Shown piece by piece: positions 1 to 8,458 of a stretch of DNA of 64,000 nucleotides. The stretch comes from Streptacidiphilus fuscans (GTDB lineage Bacteria > Actinomycetota > Actinomycetes > Streptomycetales > Streptomycetaceae). The translations under genes were made by a program, and so were the position numbers. The notes under the pieces were generated by a model. That model worked only from the letters and a program-made list of their open reading frames with translations. It was not told the origin of the DNA and made no database searches. Position 1 is the first letter of the stretch. Each line of letters begins with the position of its first letter. The stretch covers positions 1 to 64,000 of the forward strand of contig NZ_JADPRT010000011.1 of assembly GCF_015690355.1 (NCBI RefSeq). The letters are read 5' to 3'.

Positions 1-129
1 GTCGGTGACGCGGAAGGTTCATCGTCGGCTCCCGCTCTGTGTCGTCGAGGGCGTCGAGGGCGTCGAGGGGCTCGCGGTCGAGGTCGTCGGAGTCGCACCG
101 GCCTTGGGCGGCATGCAGCCGGTGGCGCG

Positions 130-2259
130 TTACGCCGGCACGCTCGCCACGCCCGGGGCGAGGAAGCGCTTGCCGTTGACCCGCTCGGAGACGCCCGCGC
201 GGTCCAGGTACGGGGTGATCCCGCCCAGGTGGAAGGGCCAGCCCGCGCCGGTGATCAGGCACAGGTCGATGTCCTGGGCCTCGGCGACGACGCCCTCGTC
301 CAGCATCAGCTGGATCTCCTGCGCCACCGCGTCGAGCGCGCGGTCGCGGACCTGCTCCTCGGTGAGGACCTTGTCGCCGACCTGCAGCAGCGCCTCGACC
401 TCGGGGTCGAGCTCCTGCTGGCCGGAGGCCCACGTGTAGAAGCCGCGCTTGCCGGCCTTGACCACGCGGCCCAGGTTCTCGGAGACGAAGAACCGCTCCG
501 GGAACGCGGCGTGCAGAGTCTCCGACACGTGCAGGGCGATGGCCGGGCCGACCAGCTCCAGCAGCACGATCGGGGACATCGGCAGGCCGAGCGGCTCGAC
601 GCCCTTCTCGGCGACGGCGATCGGCGTGCCCTCGTCGATGATCTGCTGGATCTCGCCCATGAAGCGGGTGAGGATCCGGTTCACGACGAACGCCGGGGCG
701 TCCTTGACCAGGACGGCGGTCTTCTTCAGCTTCTTCGCGACACCGAACGCGGTGGCCAGCGACGCGTCGTCGGTCTGCTCGCCGCGGACGATCTCCAGCA
801 GCGGCAGGACCGCGACCGGGTTGAAGAAGTGGAAGCCGACGACCCGCTCCGGGTGCGAAAGCTTCGACGCCATCTCGCTGACGGACAGCGAGGAGGTGTT
901 GGTCGCCAGGATGCAGGTCGGCGAGACGACCGCCTCGACCTCGGCGAAGACCTGCTGCTTGACGCCCATCTCCTCGAAGACGGCCTCGATGACGAAGTCC
1001 GCGTCGCCGAAGGCGGCGGCCTTGTCGAGCGAGCCGGTCACGAGCGCCTTGAGGCGGTTCGCGTTGTCGCCGTTGATGCGGCCCTTGGCGAGCAGCTTGT
1101 CGATCTCGCCGTGGACGTAGCCGACGCCCTTGTCGATGCGCTCCTGGTCGATGTCCGTGAGGACGACCGGCACCTGGAGGCGGCGGGCGAAGAGCAGCGC
1201 CAGCTGAGAGGCCATCAGACCGGCGCCGACGACGCCGACCTTGGTGACCGGGCGGGCCAGCGACTTGTCCGGCGCGCCGAACGGGCGCTTGCCGCGCTTC
1301 TGGACCAGGTTGAAGGCGTAGATGCCGGAGCGCAGCTCGCCGCCCATGATCAGGTCGGCCAGCGCGGCGTCCTCGGCGTCGAAGCCCTTCTGCAGGTCGC
1401 CGTCCTTGGCCGCGGCGATGATGTCCAGCGCCCGGTACGGGGCCGGAGCGGCGCCGTGGACCTTGCCGTCGGCGACGGCGCGGCCCCAGGCGACGGCGTC
1501 GTCCCAGGCCTGGCCGCGGTCGATCTCCGGACGCTCGACGGTCACGGCGCCGGTGAGGACCTTGGCGGTCCACAGCAGCGACTGCTCGACGAAGTCGGCC
1601 GGCTCGAAGATCGCGTCGGCGATGCCGAGCTCGAAGACCTGCTTGCCCTTGAGCTGCTTGTTCTGGGCGAGCGAGTTCTCGATGATGACCTGGACGGCCT
1701 TGCCCGCGCCGATCAGGTTCGGCAGCAGCGTGCAGCCGCCCCAGCCCGGCACGAGGCCCAGGAAGCACTCCGGCAGCGAGAAGGCGGGGACGCCGGTGCT
1801 GACGGTGCGGTAGGTGCAGTGCAGGCCGACCTCGACGCCGCCGCCCATCGCCGCGCCGTTGTAGAAGGCGAAGGACGGGACGGGCAGGGCCGCGATCCGC
1901 TTGAAGACGTCGTGGCCGCCCTTGCCGATGGCCAGCGCGTCGCTGTGCTCCTTGAGCACCTCGACGCCCTTGAGGTCGGCGCCCACGGCGAAGATGAACG
2001 GCTTGCCGGTGATGCCGACGGCGACGATCTCGCCGGCCGCGGCCTCGCGCTCGACCTGGTCCAGCGCCTCGTTCAGCTTGGCCAGCGAGCCCGGGCCGAA
2101 GGTGGTCGGCTTGGTGTGGTCGAAGCCGTTGTCCAGGGTGATCAGCGCGAAGCGGCCGGCACCCAGGGGCAGGTCGAGGTGACGCACGTGAGCGGTCGTC
2201 ACGACCTCGTCCGGGAACAGCTCGTGAGCCTTGAGCAGCTGCTCGGTGGTGGTGGTCAT
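130..2259 (-). CDS. fadB: Fatty oxidation complex alpha subunit: enoyl-CoA hydratase / 3-hydroxyacyl-CoA dehydrogenase
   Basis: Two-activity beta-oxidation enzyme that hydrates enoyl-CoA and then oxidises 3-hydroxyacyl-CoA with NAD+ in the cytosol. The N-terminal half is a crotonase domain with the oxyanion/catalytic region GGGVEVGLH near residue 141 and a second acid in SLPECFLG, matching the two catalytic glutamates of the family. From about residue 340 comes the NAD-binding fold GVVGAGLMASQLA, then NTSSLSVSEMA and HFFNPV, and a C-terminal 3-HCDH domain. The length, about 709 residues, is normal. I use the ATG at 2259, which overlaps the TGA of the thiolase gene by one base (TGATG); a GTG at 2262 is an in-frame alternative. 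It is the second gene of a thiolase-alpha subunit operon, so the pair would act together. Confidence 0.95.
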   Translation of the reverse strand: MTTTTEQLLKAHELFPDEVVTTAHVRHLDLPLGAGRFALITLDNGFDHTKPTTFGPGSLAKLNEALDQVEREAAAGEIVAVGITGKPFIFAVGADLKGVEVLKEHSDALAIGKGGHDVFKRIAALPVPSFAFYNGAAMGGGVEVGLHCTYRTVSTGVPAFSLPECFLGLVPGWGGCTLLPNLIGAGKAVQVIIENSLAQNKQLKGKQVFELGIADAIFEPADFVEQSLLWTAKVLTGAVTVERPEIDRGQAWDDAVAWGRAVADGKVHGAAPAPYRALDIIAAAKDGDLQKGFDAEDAALADLIMGGELRSGIYAFNLVQKRGKRPFGAPDKSLARPVTKVGVVGAGLMASQLALLFARRLQVPVVLTDIDQERIDKGVGYVHGEIDKLLAKGRINGDNANRLKALVTGSLDKAAAFGDADFVIEAVFEEMGVKQQVFAEVEAVVSPTCILATNTSSLSVSEMASKLSHPERVVGFHFFNPVAVLPLLEIVRGEQTDDASLATAFGVAKKLKKTAVLVKDAPAFVVNRILTRFMGEIQQIIDEGTPIAVAEKGVEPLGLPMSPIVLLELVGPAIALHVSETLHAAFPERFFVSENLGRVVKAGKRGFYTWASGQQELDPEVEALLQVGDKVLTEEQVRDRALDAVAQEIQLMLDEGVVAEAQDIDLCLITGAGWPFHLGGITPYLDRAGVSERVNGKRFLAPGVASVPA

Positions 2260-3482
2260 CACTTGGCCTCGTTACCGTCGAAGTGCGGGTTCTCCCAGAT
2301 GACCGTCGCGCCCATGCCCATGCCGATGCACATGGCGGTGAGGCCGTAACGGACGTCCGGACGCTGCTCGAAGCGGCGGGCCAGCTGCGTCATCAGACGC
2401 ACGCCGGAGGAGGCCAGCGGGTGGCCGAAGGCGATCGCGCCACCGAACGGGTTGACCCGCTCGTCGTCGTCGGCGAGGCCGAAGTGGTCGAGCATGGCCA
2501 GCACCTGGATGGCGAAGGCCTCGTTGATCTCGAACGCGCCGATGTCGGCGATGGTCAGACCGGCCTTGGCCAGCGCCTTCTCCGTCGCCGGGATCGGGCC
2601 GACGCCCATGACCTCGGGCTCGACGCCGACGTAGGCGTAGGAGACCATGCGCATCTTGACCGGCAGGCCCAGCTCGCGCGCGACGTCCTCGGCGGCGATG
2701 AGCGACGCGGTGGCGCCGTCGTTCAGACCGGCCGCGTTACCGGCGGTGATCCGGCCGTGCGGGCGGAACGGGGTCTTGAGGTTCGCCAGCGACTCCAGCG
2801 TGGTGCCCGGGCGCATCGGCTCGTCGGCCGTGGCCAGGCCCCAGCCGGTCTCGCCGCCCGCCGGGTTGGTGCGGCGGATGGCCACCGGCACCAGGTCGGG
2901 CTGGATGTTGTCGTCGGCGTAGGCCTTGGCGGCCTTCTCCTGGCTGCGGACGGCGTAGGCGTCGCAGCGCTCCTTGGTCAGGTGCGGGAACCGGTCGTGC
3001 AGGTTCTCCGCGGTCATGCCCATGAACAGGGCGGACTCGTCGACCAGCTTCTCGGAGAGGAAGCGCGGGTTCGGGTCGACGCCCTCACCCATGGGGTGGC
3101 GGCCCATGTGCTCGACGCCACCGGCCAGGGCGACGTCCAGGGCGCCCATGGCGATGCCACCGGCGACGGACGTCACGGCGGTCATCGCGCCGGCGCACAT
3201 ACGGTCGATGGAGTAGCCCGGAACGGACTTCGGCAGACCCGCAAGCAGCGAGGCGGAGCGGCCCAGGGTCAGGCCCTGGTCGCCGATCTGGGTGGTGGCG
3301 GCGATCGCGACCTCGTCCACGAGGGCCGGGTCCAGGTTCGGGTTCCGGCGCAGCAGCTCCCGGATCGCCTTGATCACCAGGTCGTCGGCGCGGGTCTCGG
3401 CGTAGATGCCCTTGGGGCCGGCCTTGCCGAAGGGGGTGCGGACGCCGTCGACGAAGACGACGTCCCTCGTGGTACGAGGCAC
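2259..3482 (-). CDS. fadA: Acetyl-CoA acyltransferase (3-ketoacyl-CoA thiolase)
   Basis: Thiolase that cleaves 3-ketoacyl-CoA with CoA to acetyl-CoA and a shortened acyl-CoA, the last step of beta-oxidation. The 407-residue protein has the nucleophilic cysteine in SIDRMCAGAM (Cys96), the glycine-rich stretch GRITAGNAAGLNDGA, the histidine in AFGHPLASSG and the second active-site cysteine in TAMCIGMGMGA. It starts with GTG at 3482, five to six bases after a strong GGGAGGAGAG ribosome binding site. It heads the operon with the alpha subunit, whose start overlaps its stop. Residue spacing is that of the degradative thiolases rather than the shorter biosynthetic PhaA type, although the two are hard to separate by eye. 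Confidence 0.95.
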   Translation of the reverse strand: MPRTTRDVVFVDGVRTPFGKAGPKGIYAETRADDLVIKAIRELLRRNPNLDPALVDEVAIAATTQIGDQGLTLGRSASLLAGLPKSVPGYSIDRMCAGAMTAVTSVAGGIAMGALDVALAGGVEHMGRHPMGEGVDPNPRFLSEKLVDESALFMGMTAENLHDRFPHLTKERCDAYAVRSQEKAAKAYADDNIQPDLVPVAIRRTNPAGGETGWGLATADEPMRPGTTLESLANLKTPFRPHGRITAGNAAGLNDGATASLIAAEDVARELGLPVKMRMVSYAYVGVEPEVMGVGPIPATEKALAKAGLTIADIGAFEINEAFAIQVLAMLDHFGLADDDERVNPFGGAIAFGHPLASSGVRLMTQLARRFEQRPDVRYGLTAMCIGMGMGATVIWENPHFDGNEAK

Positions 3483-3651
3483 GGTGGCTCTCCTCCCAAG
3501 CGCCCGTTCGGAGCGGGCACGGTGCGGTCACAGAGGAACGGTGACAGCCGACGGCGAAAGCGGCTCGCTCGCGACTCGCGACTGAACGTCCCGACAGTGA
3601 TGCTACCCGCCGGTAACCAACTGGCCAAGGAGGGGTGGAGTGAGCTCTGGG

Positions 3652-5025
3652 TCACTCCCCGAGCCGGGGCACACCGTTCTTGGGTGCGGCGGCGCCGTCG
3701 GTGGCCGTTTCCTGGGCGGGCTTCGTGCCCTTTCCGGGGACGACGGCGGGCCGGGGTTCGGCCTTCGCGCCCGCGTAGGCCTGGGCGATGACGGGGGCGA
3801 CCAGCTCGACCTGCCAGTCGCGCGCACCGAGCGTGTGCAGCGCGTCCGCGACGGTGAGGGGGGTGGCGTACTTGGGCGGCGCCCAGGAGACGCGGCGCAC
3901 CAGCTCGGGCGTGATCAGGTTCTCCTGCGGCAGGTGCAGCTGCTCCGCGAGCGCGGTGACCGCGGCGCGTGCGGCGGAGAGGCGGGCGGCGGCCAGCGGG
4001 TCCTTGTCGGCCCAGGCGCGGGGCGGCGGCGGTCCGTCGTGCGGCGCGGTGGCGGGCGGCAGCTGGTGCTCGGGAAGCGTGCGGGCGATCTCGATCGCCG
4101 CTATCCACTGCTCCAGCGCCCGCCGGTGCACGCGCGGGCCGAAGCCCGGCACCGCCTGCAGCGCGGGGATCGACGTCGGCATCACCAGCGCGGCGGCCAC
4201 GATCGCGGAGTCCGGCAGCACCCGTCCGGGGGAGACGTCACGCTCCCGCGCCAGCTGGTCACGCGCCAGCCAGAGCTCCCGCACGGCGGCGAGCTGACGC
4301 CGACGGCGCACCTTGTGCACGCCCGACGTCCGCCGCCACGGATCCGTACGCGGCCCCGCCGGGGGAGCGGCGACGATCGCCGCGAACTCCTGCAGACCCC
4401 AGTCCAGCTTGTTCTGCGACGCCAACTCCTGCTCCAGCGAGTCGCGCAGCTGCACCAGCACCTCGACGTCCAGCGCGGCGTAGCGCAGCCACGGCTCGGG
4501 CAGCGGACGCGTCGACCAGTCGACGGCGGAGTGCCCCTTCTCCAGGGTCAGCCCGAGCACGTTCTCGACCATCGGCCCGAGCCCGACCCGGGGGAACCCG
4601 GCGAGCCGCCCGGCCAGCTCGGTGTCGAACAGTCGCGTCGGCTTCATGCCGAGCTCGGCGAGGCAGGGGAGGTCCTGCGTGGCGGCGTGCAGCACCCACT
4701 CGGTCTCGGCCAGCACGGCCCCGAGGGAGGAGAGGTCCGGGCAGGCGACCGGGTCGATCAACGTGCTGCCGGCGCCTTCGCGCCGCAGCTGCACCAGGTA
4801 CGCGCGCTGCCCGTAGCGGTAGCCGGACGCCCGCTCGGCGTCGATCGCGACGGGGCCGTGACCGGCGGCGAAACGTTGCACTATCGCGGCGAGCGAGTCC
4901 GCGTCGGCGACGACGGGTGGGATGCCCTCACGCGGTTCGAGCAGGGGAACCGCCTGCACCGCCTGCCCGTGGGCGGTTTCGCTGGCGCTGTCGATGGCAT
5001 CTTCACGGGCGTCGGTCACGCCCAC
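3652..5025 (-). CDS. Ribonuclease D-like 3'-5' exonuclease with HRDC domain
   Basis: DEDD-family exoribonuclease expected to trim structured RNA 3' ends. The exonuclease domain covers about residues 35-215: motif I is AIDAERASGYRYG (Asp62, Glu64), motif II includes HAATQDLPCL, and motif III is RYAALDVEVLVQL with the conserved tyrosine. A helical HRDC region follows near residues 230-310 and a charged, proline-rich tail ends the protein. The GTG start at 5025 gives 457 residues, slightly longer than E. coli RNase D. It lies downstream of a response regulator on the same strand but is separated from it by a 390-base repeat region, so it is probably transcribed separately. Confidence 0.9.
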   Translation of the reverse strand: MGVTDAREDAIDSASETAHGQAVQAVPLLEPREGIPPVVADADSLAAIVQRFAAGHGPVAIDAERASGYRYGQRAYLVQLRREGAGSTLIDPVACPDLSSLGAVLAETEWVLHAATQDLPCLAELGMKPTRLFDTELAGRLAGFPRVGLGPMVENVLGLTLEKGHSAVDWSTRPLPEPWLRYAALDVEVLVQLRDSLEQELASQNKLDWGLQEFAAIVAAPPAGPRTDPWRRTSGVHKVRRRRQLAAVRELWLARDQLARERDVSPGRVLPDSAIVAAALVMPTSIPALQAVPGFGPRVHRRALEQWIAAIEIARTLPEHQLPPATAPHDGPPPPRAWADKDPLAAARLSAARAAVTALAEQLHLPQENLITPELVRRVSWAPPKYATPLTVADALHTLGARDWQVELVAPVIAQAYAGAKAEPRPAVVPGKGTKPAQETATDGAAAPKNGVPRLGE

Positions 5026-5416
5026 AAGCGTACGCCCGGAGCGCGATCCCGCTCCCGCTGACGGAAGTGATGGGCAAGCGGGGACCGTGCACCTTCAGGG
5101 GCGCGGGGCTGTGCTGATGCGCGGCTCCTCCCCCTGCCTTCGGCGGGGGGACCCCCAGCGTGGGCGCGACAAGGTGGGGCGCGCTGCCGCAGGTGGTTGC
5201 ACTACCTCAGGGGCGCGGGGAACTGCGCGAGAAACCACCGTGTGCGGATGGCCCTGACCGTTCGGCCTGCCAGCCGCGTCGGTGGCTTGTCGCGCAGTTC
5301 CCCGCGCCCCTGAGGTACCTGCATGGTTCCTCGATTGCCACTGGCGTACGTCTCGGCCCCGCTTGCCGGGGAACGGGGAAAGAAACGTTCCCTCGCAAGC
5401 GGGGCCGGGAGTCGGG
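5026..5416. repeat. Gene-free region with dispersed intergenic inverted repeat, copy A
   Basis: No gene is supported in these 391 bases. The region holds a copy of a repeat seen five times in the window. A perfect 25-base inverted repeat, starting CTCAGGGGCGCGGGG, has arms at 5206-5230 and 5290-5314. Outside it lies a second partial unit (about 5094-5190) with GGGGCGCGGGGCT, GCGGCTCC and GTGGGCGCGACAAG, the same words found in copies B and D. It sits between two genes transcribed leftward, and the hairpin could end transcription of the response regulator gene. Confidence 0.85.
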
Positions 5417-6148
5417 CTAGTGGATGATGCCGGTCCGCAGTGCGACCGCGACCATCCCCGCGCGGTCGCCCGTGCCGAGCTTGCGAGCGATGCGAGCCAG
5501 GTGGGACTTGACCGTCAGGGCGGACAGGCCCATGGCGACACCGATCGCCTTGTTCGACTGGCCCTCCGCGACCAGGCGCAGGACCTCGACCTCACGGCCG
5601 GAGAGCTCGCGGTAGGCCTGCGGCGGAGCCGCCTGCGGAGCACCGGGCGCGCCGTTCGGAGCGCCGGGTGTGCCCGCGCCGACCGGCGCGCCCGGCATGC
5701 CGGGACGGCGGACGTGGCCGGGGAGGCCGGGCCGGAGCCCGCCCGAGCCGGGCATGCCCGGACGCTGCGGCATGCCACTGCCGACGCGGGTTCCGGTGAC
5801 GACGTAGCCCTTCACGCCGCTGGCCAGCGCGCTGCGCACCGCGCCGATGTCGTCGGCTGCGGAGAGGGCCAGGCCGTTCGGCCAGCCCGCAGCACGGGTC
5901 TCGGCCAGGATCGCCAGTCCGGAGCCGTCGGGGAGGTGGACATCGGCCACGCAGATGTCGCGCGGGGTTCCGACGCGTGGACGCGCCTCGGCGAGCGAGG
6001 ACGCCTCGATCACGTCGCGCACGCCGAGGGCCCAGAGGTGCCGGGTGACCGTACTGCGGACGCGTGGGTCGGCGATGACCACCATGGCGGTGGGCTTCGT
6101 CGGACGGTAGGCGACCAGGTTTGCGGGGTGCTCAAGGAGAACGGACAC
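5417..6148 (-). CDS. LuxR-type response regulator with Gly/Pro-rich linker
   Basis: Probable two-component transcription factor. Residues 18-130 form a receiver-like domain with the phosphoacceptor candidate in DICVADVHLPDGSG. A flexible linker of about 45 residues follows that is very rich in Gly, Pro, Met and Ala. The LuxR/GerE helix-turn-helix is at about 175-235 (ELSGREVEVLRLVAEGQSNK, then VKSHLARIARKLG). Translation starts at a GTG preceded by a perfect AGGAGG. No kinase gene adjoins it. The order thiolase, RNase D, this regulator, DUF3000, hemE is, as I recall, conserved in Streptomyces. The acidic pocket before the first strand is weak (MVVIADPRV), so the receiver may be atypical. Confidence 0.88.
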   Translation of the reverse strand: MSVLLEHPANLVAYRPTKPTAMVVIADPRVRSTVTRHLWALGVRDVIEASSLAEARPRVGTPRDICVADVHLPDGSGLAILAETRAAGWPNGLALSAADDIGAVRSALASGVKGYVVTGTRVGSGMPQRPGMPGSGGLRPGLPGHVRRPGMPGAPVGAGTPGAPNGAPGAPQAAPPQAYRELSGREVEVLRLVAEGQSNKAIGVAMGLSALTVKSHLARIARKLGTGDRAGMVAVALRTGIIH

Positions 6149-6406
6149 CAGGCCTCCTGATTGAGGTGCCGGGAAAGGGTCACTGTCTGCTTCGGCACCA
6201 TCGGTGCCCGGCTTTAGCGAATGATCACGATTGAGTGAGGGGCAATTCGGGCAGTTCGGATATTTTGTTCAACCCGATTGAGCCTAAGTCACCCGTAAGT
6301 GATCAAAAGCGGTCGACACGCCGAACGTCTGACCGAAATGTCCGAAATGACAACCCAAGCGTACGCCGAAGCTGACGATCCTTCACCTGATCGCGCAGCG
6401 ACCGGT

Positions 6407-7186
6407 TCACGCGCTCCCGCGCGGCTGTCGCCGCGTCGGCATCGGCACGACGCTGCTGACCTGGCCCGATCCCTCGCCCACGACGGGCGTGGCCGGATAC
6501 GGCACCGTGAGCGGCGGCAGGCCGGCGCACTGGCACAGCAGCTCGCACCACGCACGCAGGTGCGTGCCCAGCCCGAGCCCGGTGACGGCGGCTCCGCTCC
6601 CGGTCACGGACGGCATCGACGGCACGGACGGCAGTGACGGCAGCGAGGGGATCGCGGAGTGCGCGGGCGGCACCGGCGTCCACGACGCGCGGATCTCGAT
6701 CTCGGTGCTGGACGGACGTTCCGACATCGAGCCGAAGTACTGGGAGTAGGCGCGTGAGACCGTGCCGCCGGGCTCGACGTAGGCGCAGCCGAACTGCTCC
6801 AGCGCGTCCATCAGCCACGACCAGCCGACCTCGGCCAGCATCGGGTCGTCCGCGATCTCCCGCTCCAGGTCCGCCTGCGTCAGTGAGACCAGCCGGAACT
6901 GACCCTGCCAGGCCTCGTGCCCGGACGGGTCGTGCAGCAGGACGAGCCGGCCGTCGGCCAGCTCCTCGCCGTCGACCTCGACGGTGGCGGTCAGGGCGTA
7001 GGCGTACGGCGCGAGTCGGCGCGGCGCGGGGGTGTCGTCGATGCGCACTTCGGGACGCACCCGTGTGCTCTTCAACTCGGCCACCGCGGCCCGGAATGCG
7101 GCGGGTGCGGTCTCCGCTCCCGTGGTCCCTTCGCCGAATGCGGAACCACCCTCGTACATCGGCCTCCCGCCGTTCACCGCAGCCAT
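6407..7186 (-). CDS. DUF3000 domain protein
   Basis: A 259-residue conserved actinobacterial protein of unknown role, recognised as DUF3000 from its core: FRAAVAELKSTRVRPEVRI, then the hydrophobic PYAYALTATV, WQGQFRLVSLTQADLE, and the segment GWSWLMDALEQFGCAY followed by EIRASWTP. The C-terminal third is Ser/Pro-rich and low in complexity before a conserved HLRAWCELLCQCAGLPPL. There is no signal peptide or membrane segment. It is divergent from hemE with only 81 bases between the two starts, the usual arrangement, which suggests a shared promoter region but not necessarily a shared function. Confidence 0.85.
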   Translation of the reverse strand: MAAVNGGRPMYEGGSAFGEGTTGAETAPAAFRAAVAELKSTRVRPEVRIDDTPAPRRLAPYAYALTATVEVDGEELADGRLVLLHDPSGHEAWQGQFRLVSLTQADLEREIADDPMLAEVGWSWLMDALEQFGCAYVEPGGTVSRAYSQYFGSMSERPSSTEIEIRASWTPVPPAHSAIPSLPSLPSVPSMPSVTGSGAAVTGLGLGTHLRAWCELLCQCAGLPPLTVPYPATPVVGEGSGQVSSVVPMPTRRQPRGSA

Positions 7187-7267
7187 GCCGGAAGACTATG
7201 CGCCCGGCCAGCCCGCTGAGTGCCGACACCACGAAGGACCCGTGGTCCGGCGTGCGAAGATTTCAGC

Positions 7268-8335
7268 GTGACCGAGAGCCAGAGCACCCGCCCCGAGAAC
7301 CTGCCGACGTACGACTCCGCGTTCCTGCGCGCCTGTCGTGGGGAGGAGGTGCCGCACACGCCGGTCTGGTTCATGCGCCAGGCGGGCCGCTCACTGCCGG
7401 AGTTCCGCAAGGTCCGCGAGGGCATCGCGATGCTCGACTCGTGCATGATGCCGGAGCTGGTCAAGGAGATCACGCTCCAGCCGGTCCGCCGCCACGACGT
7501 GGACGCGGCCGTCTACTACAGCGACATCGTGGTCCCGCTCAAGGCGATCGGCGTCGACCTCGACATCAAGCCCGGCGTGGGCCCGGTCATCGCGCACCCC
7601 GTGCGCGAGTGGGCGGACCTTACCCAGCTGCGTCCGCTGGAGCCGTCCGACGTCCCGTACGTGACCGAGGCGATCGGCCTGCTCGTCGCCGAGCTCGGCT
7701 CGACCCCGCTGATCGGCTTCGCCGGTGCGCCGTACACGCTGGCCAGCTACCTCGTCGAGGGCGGCCCGTCGCGGACGTACGAGAACACCAAGGCCATGAT
7801 GTACGGCGCGCCCGACCTCTGGTCCGCGCTGGTCGACCGGCTCGCGGTGATCACGGCCGAGTTCCTCAAGGTGCAGATCGAGGCCGGAGCCTCGGCCGTG
7901 CAGCTCTTCGACTCCTGGGCGGGCGGCCTGGCCCCCGACGACTACCGCCGCTCGGTCATGCCGGCCTCGCAGAAGGTCTTCGCCGAGGTCGCCTCGTACG
8001 GCGTCCCGCGGGTCCACTTCGGCGTCGGCACGGGTGAGCTGCTCGGCCTGATGGGCGAGGCGGGCGCGGACGTCGTCGGCGTCGACTGGCGCGTCCCGCT
8101 GGAGGAGGCCGCCCGCCGCGTGGGTGGCGGCAAGGCGCTTCAGGGCAACCTGGACCCGACGGTCCTCTTCGCCCCCGACTCGGCGGTCCGCGAGAAGGCC
8201 GACGAGGTACTCGCCTCGGCGAAGGCCTCCGGCCGCGGCCACGTCTTCAACCTCGGCCACGGCGTCCATCCGACCACCGACCCGGACGCCCTGACGAAGC
8301 TCGTCGCCCACGTCCACGAGCGCACGGCGCGCTAG
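7268..8335 (+). CDS. hemE: Uroporphyrinogen decarboxylase
   Basis: Decarboxylates uroporphyrinogen III to coproporphyrinogen III in heme biosynthesis. The 355-residue protein carries the family signatures PVWFMRQAGRSLPEFR near the N terminus and GFAGAPYTLASYLVEGG near residue 150, plus DSWAGGLAP and HFGVGTGELLGLM. I place the start at GTG 7268 because the homology begins directly after it; an upstream in-frame codon at 7220 would add residues that look like read-through of the divergent promoter region. It is followed after a 123-base gap by hemG and hemQ on the same strand, giving a heme gene group. Confidence 0.96.
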   Translation: MTESQSTRPENLPTYDSAFLRACRGEEVPHTPVWFMRQAGRSLPEFRKVREGIAMLDSCMMPELVKEITLQPVRRHDVDAAVYYSDIVVPLKAIGVDLDIKPGVGPVIAHPVREWADLTQLRPLEPSDVPYVTEAIGLLVAELGSTPLIGFAGAPYTLASYLVEGGPSRTYENTKAMMYGAPDLWSALVDRLAVITAEFLKVQIEAGASAVQLFDSWAGGLAPDDYRRSVMPASQKVFAEVASYGVPRVHFGVGTGELLGLMGEAGADVVGVDWRVPLEEAARRVGGGKALQGNLDPTVLFAPDSAVREKADEVLASAKASGRGHVFNLGHGVHPTTDPDALTKLVAHVHERTAR

Positions 8336-8458
8336 CGCCACCAGGCGCGCGGGGCTCTGACGTGCGGCAACTCCCCCTGTTTCCCGACAAGTTGTCGACA
8401 ACAGGCCGGAGGCTGCCGCGCTTTCGGGTGCCCGAACGTGGTGTGCGAGAGTGGGCGC

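Noticed and set aside
1..129. Possible start of another leftward gene (ATG at 22) and GTCGAGGGC direct repeats
   Set aside because: Only seven codons are inside the window, so no product can be supported; the short repeats may just reflect coding bias.
229..2349. Very long plus-strand open frame opposite the fadB/fadA genes
   Set aside because: It is the antisense shadow of high-GC codons; its product is an Arg/Asp/Leu-rich repeat with no family features. The same reason removes the long frames opposite uvrB, murC, uvrA, uvrC, zwf and the SARP gene.
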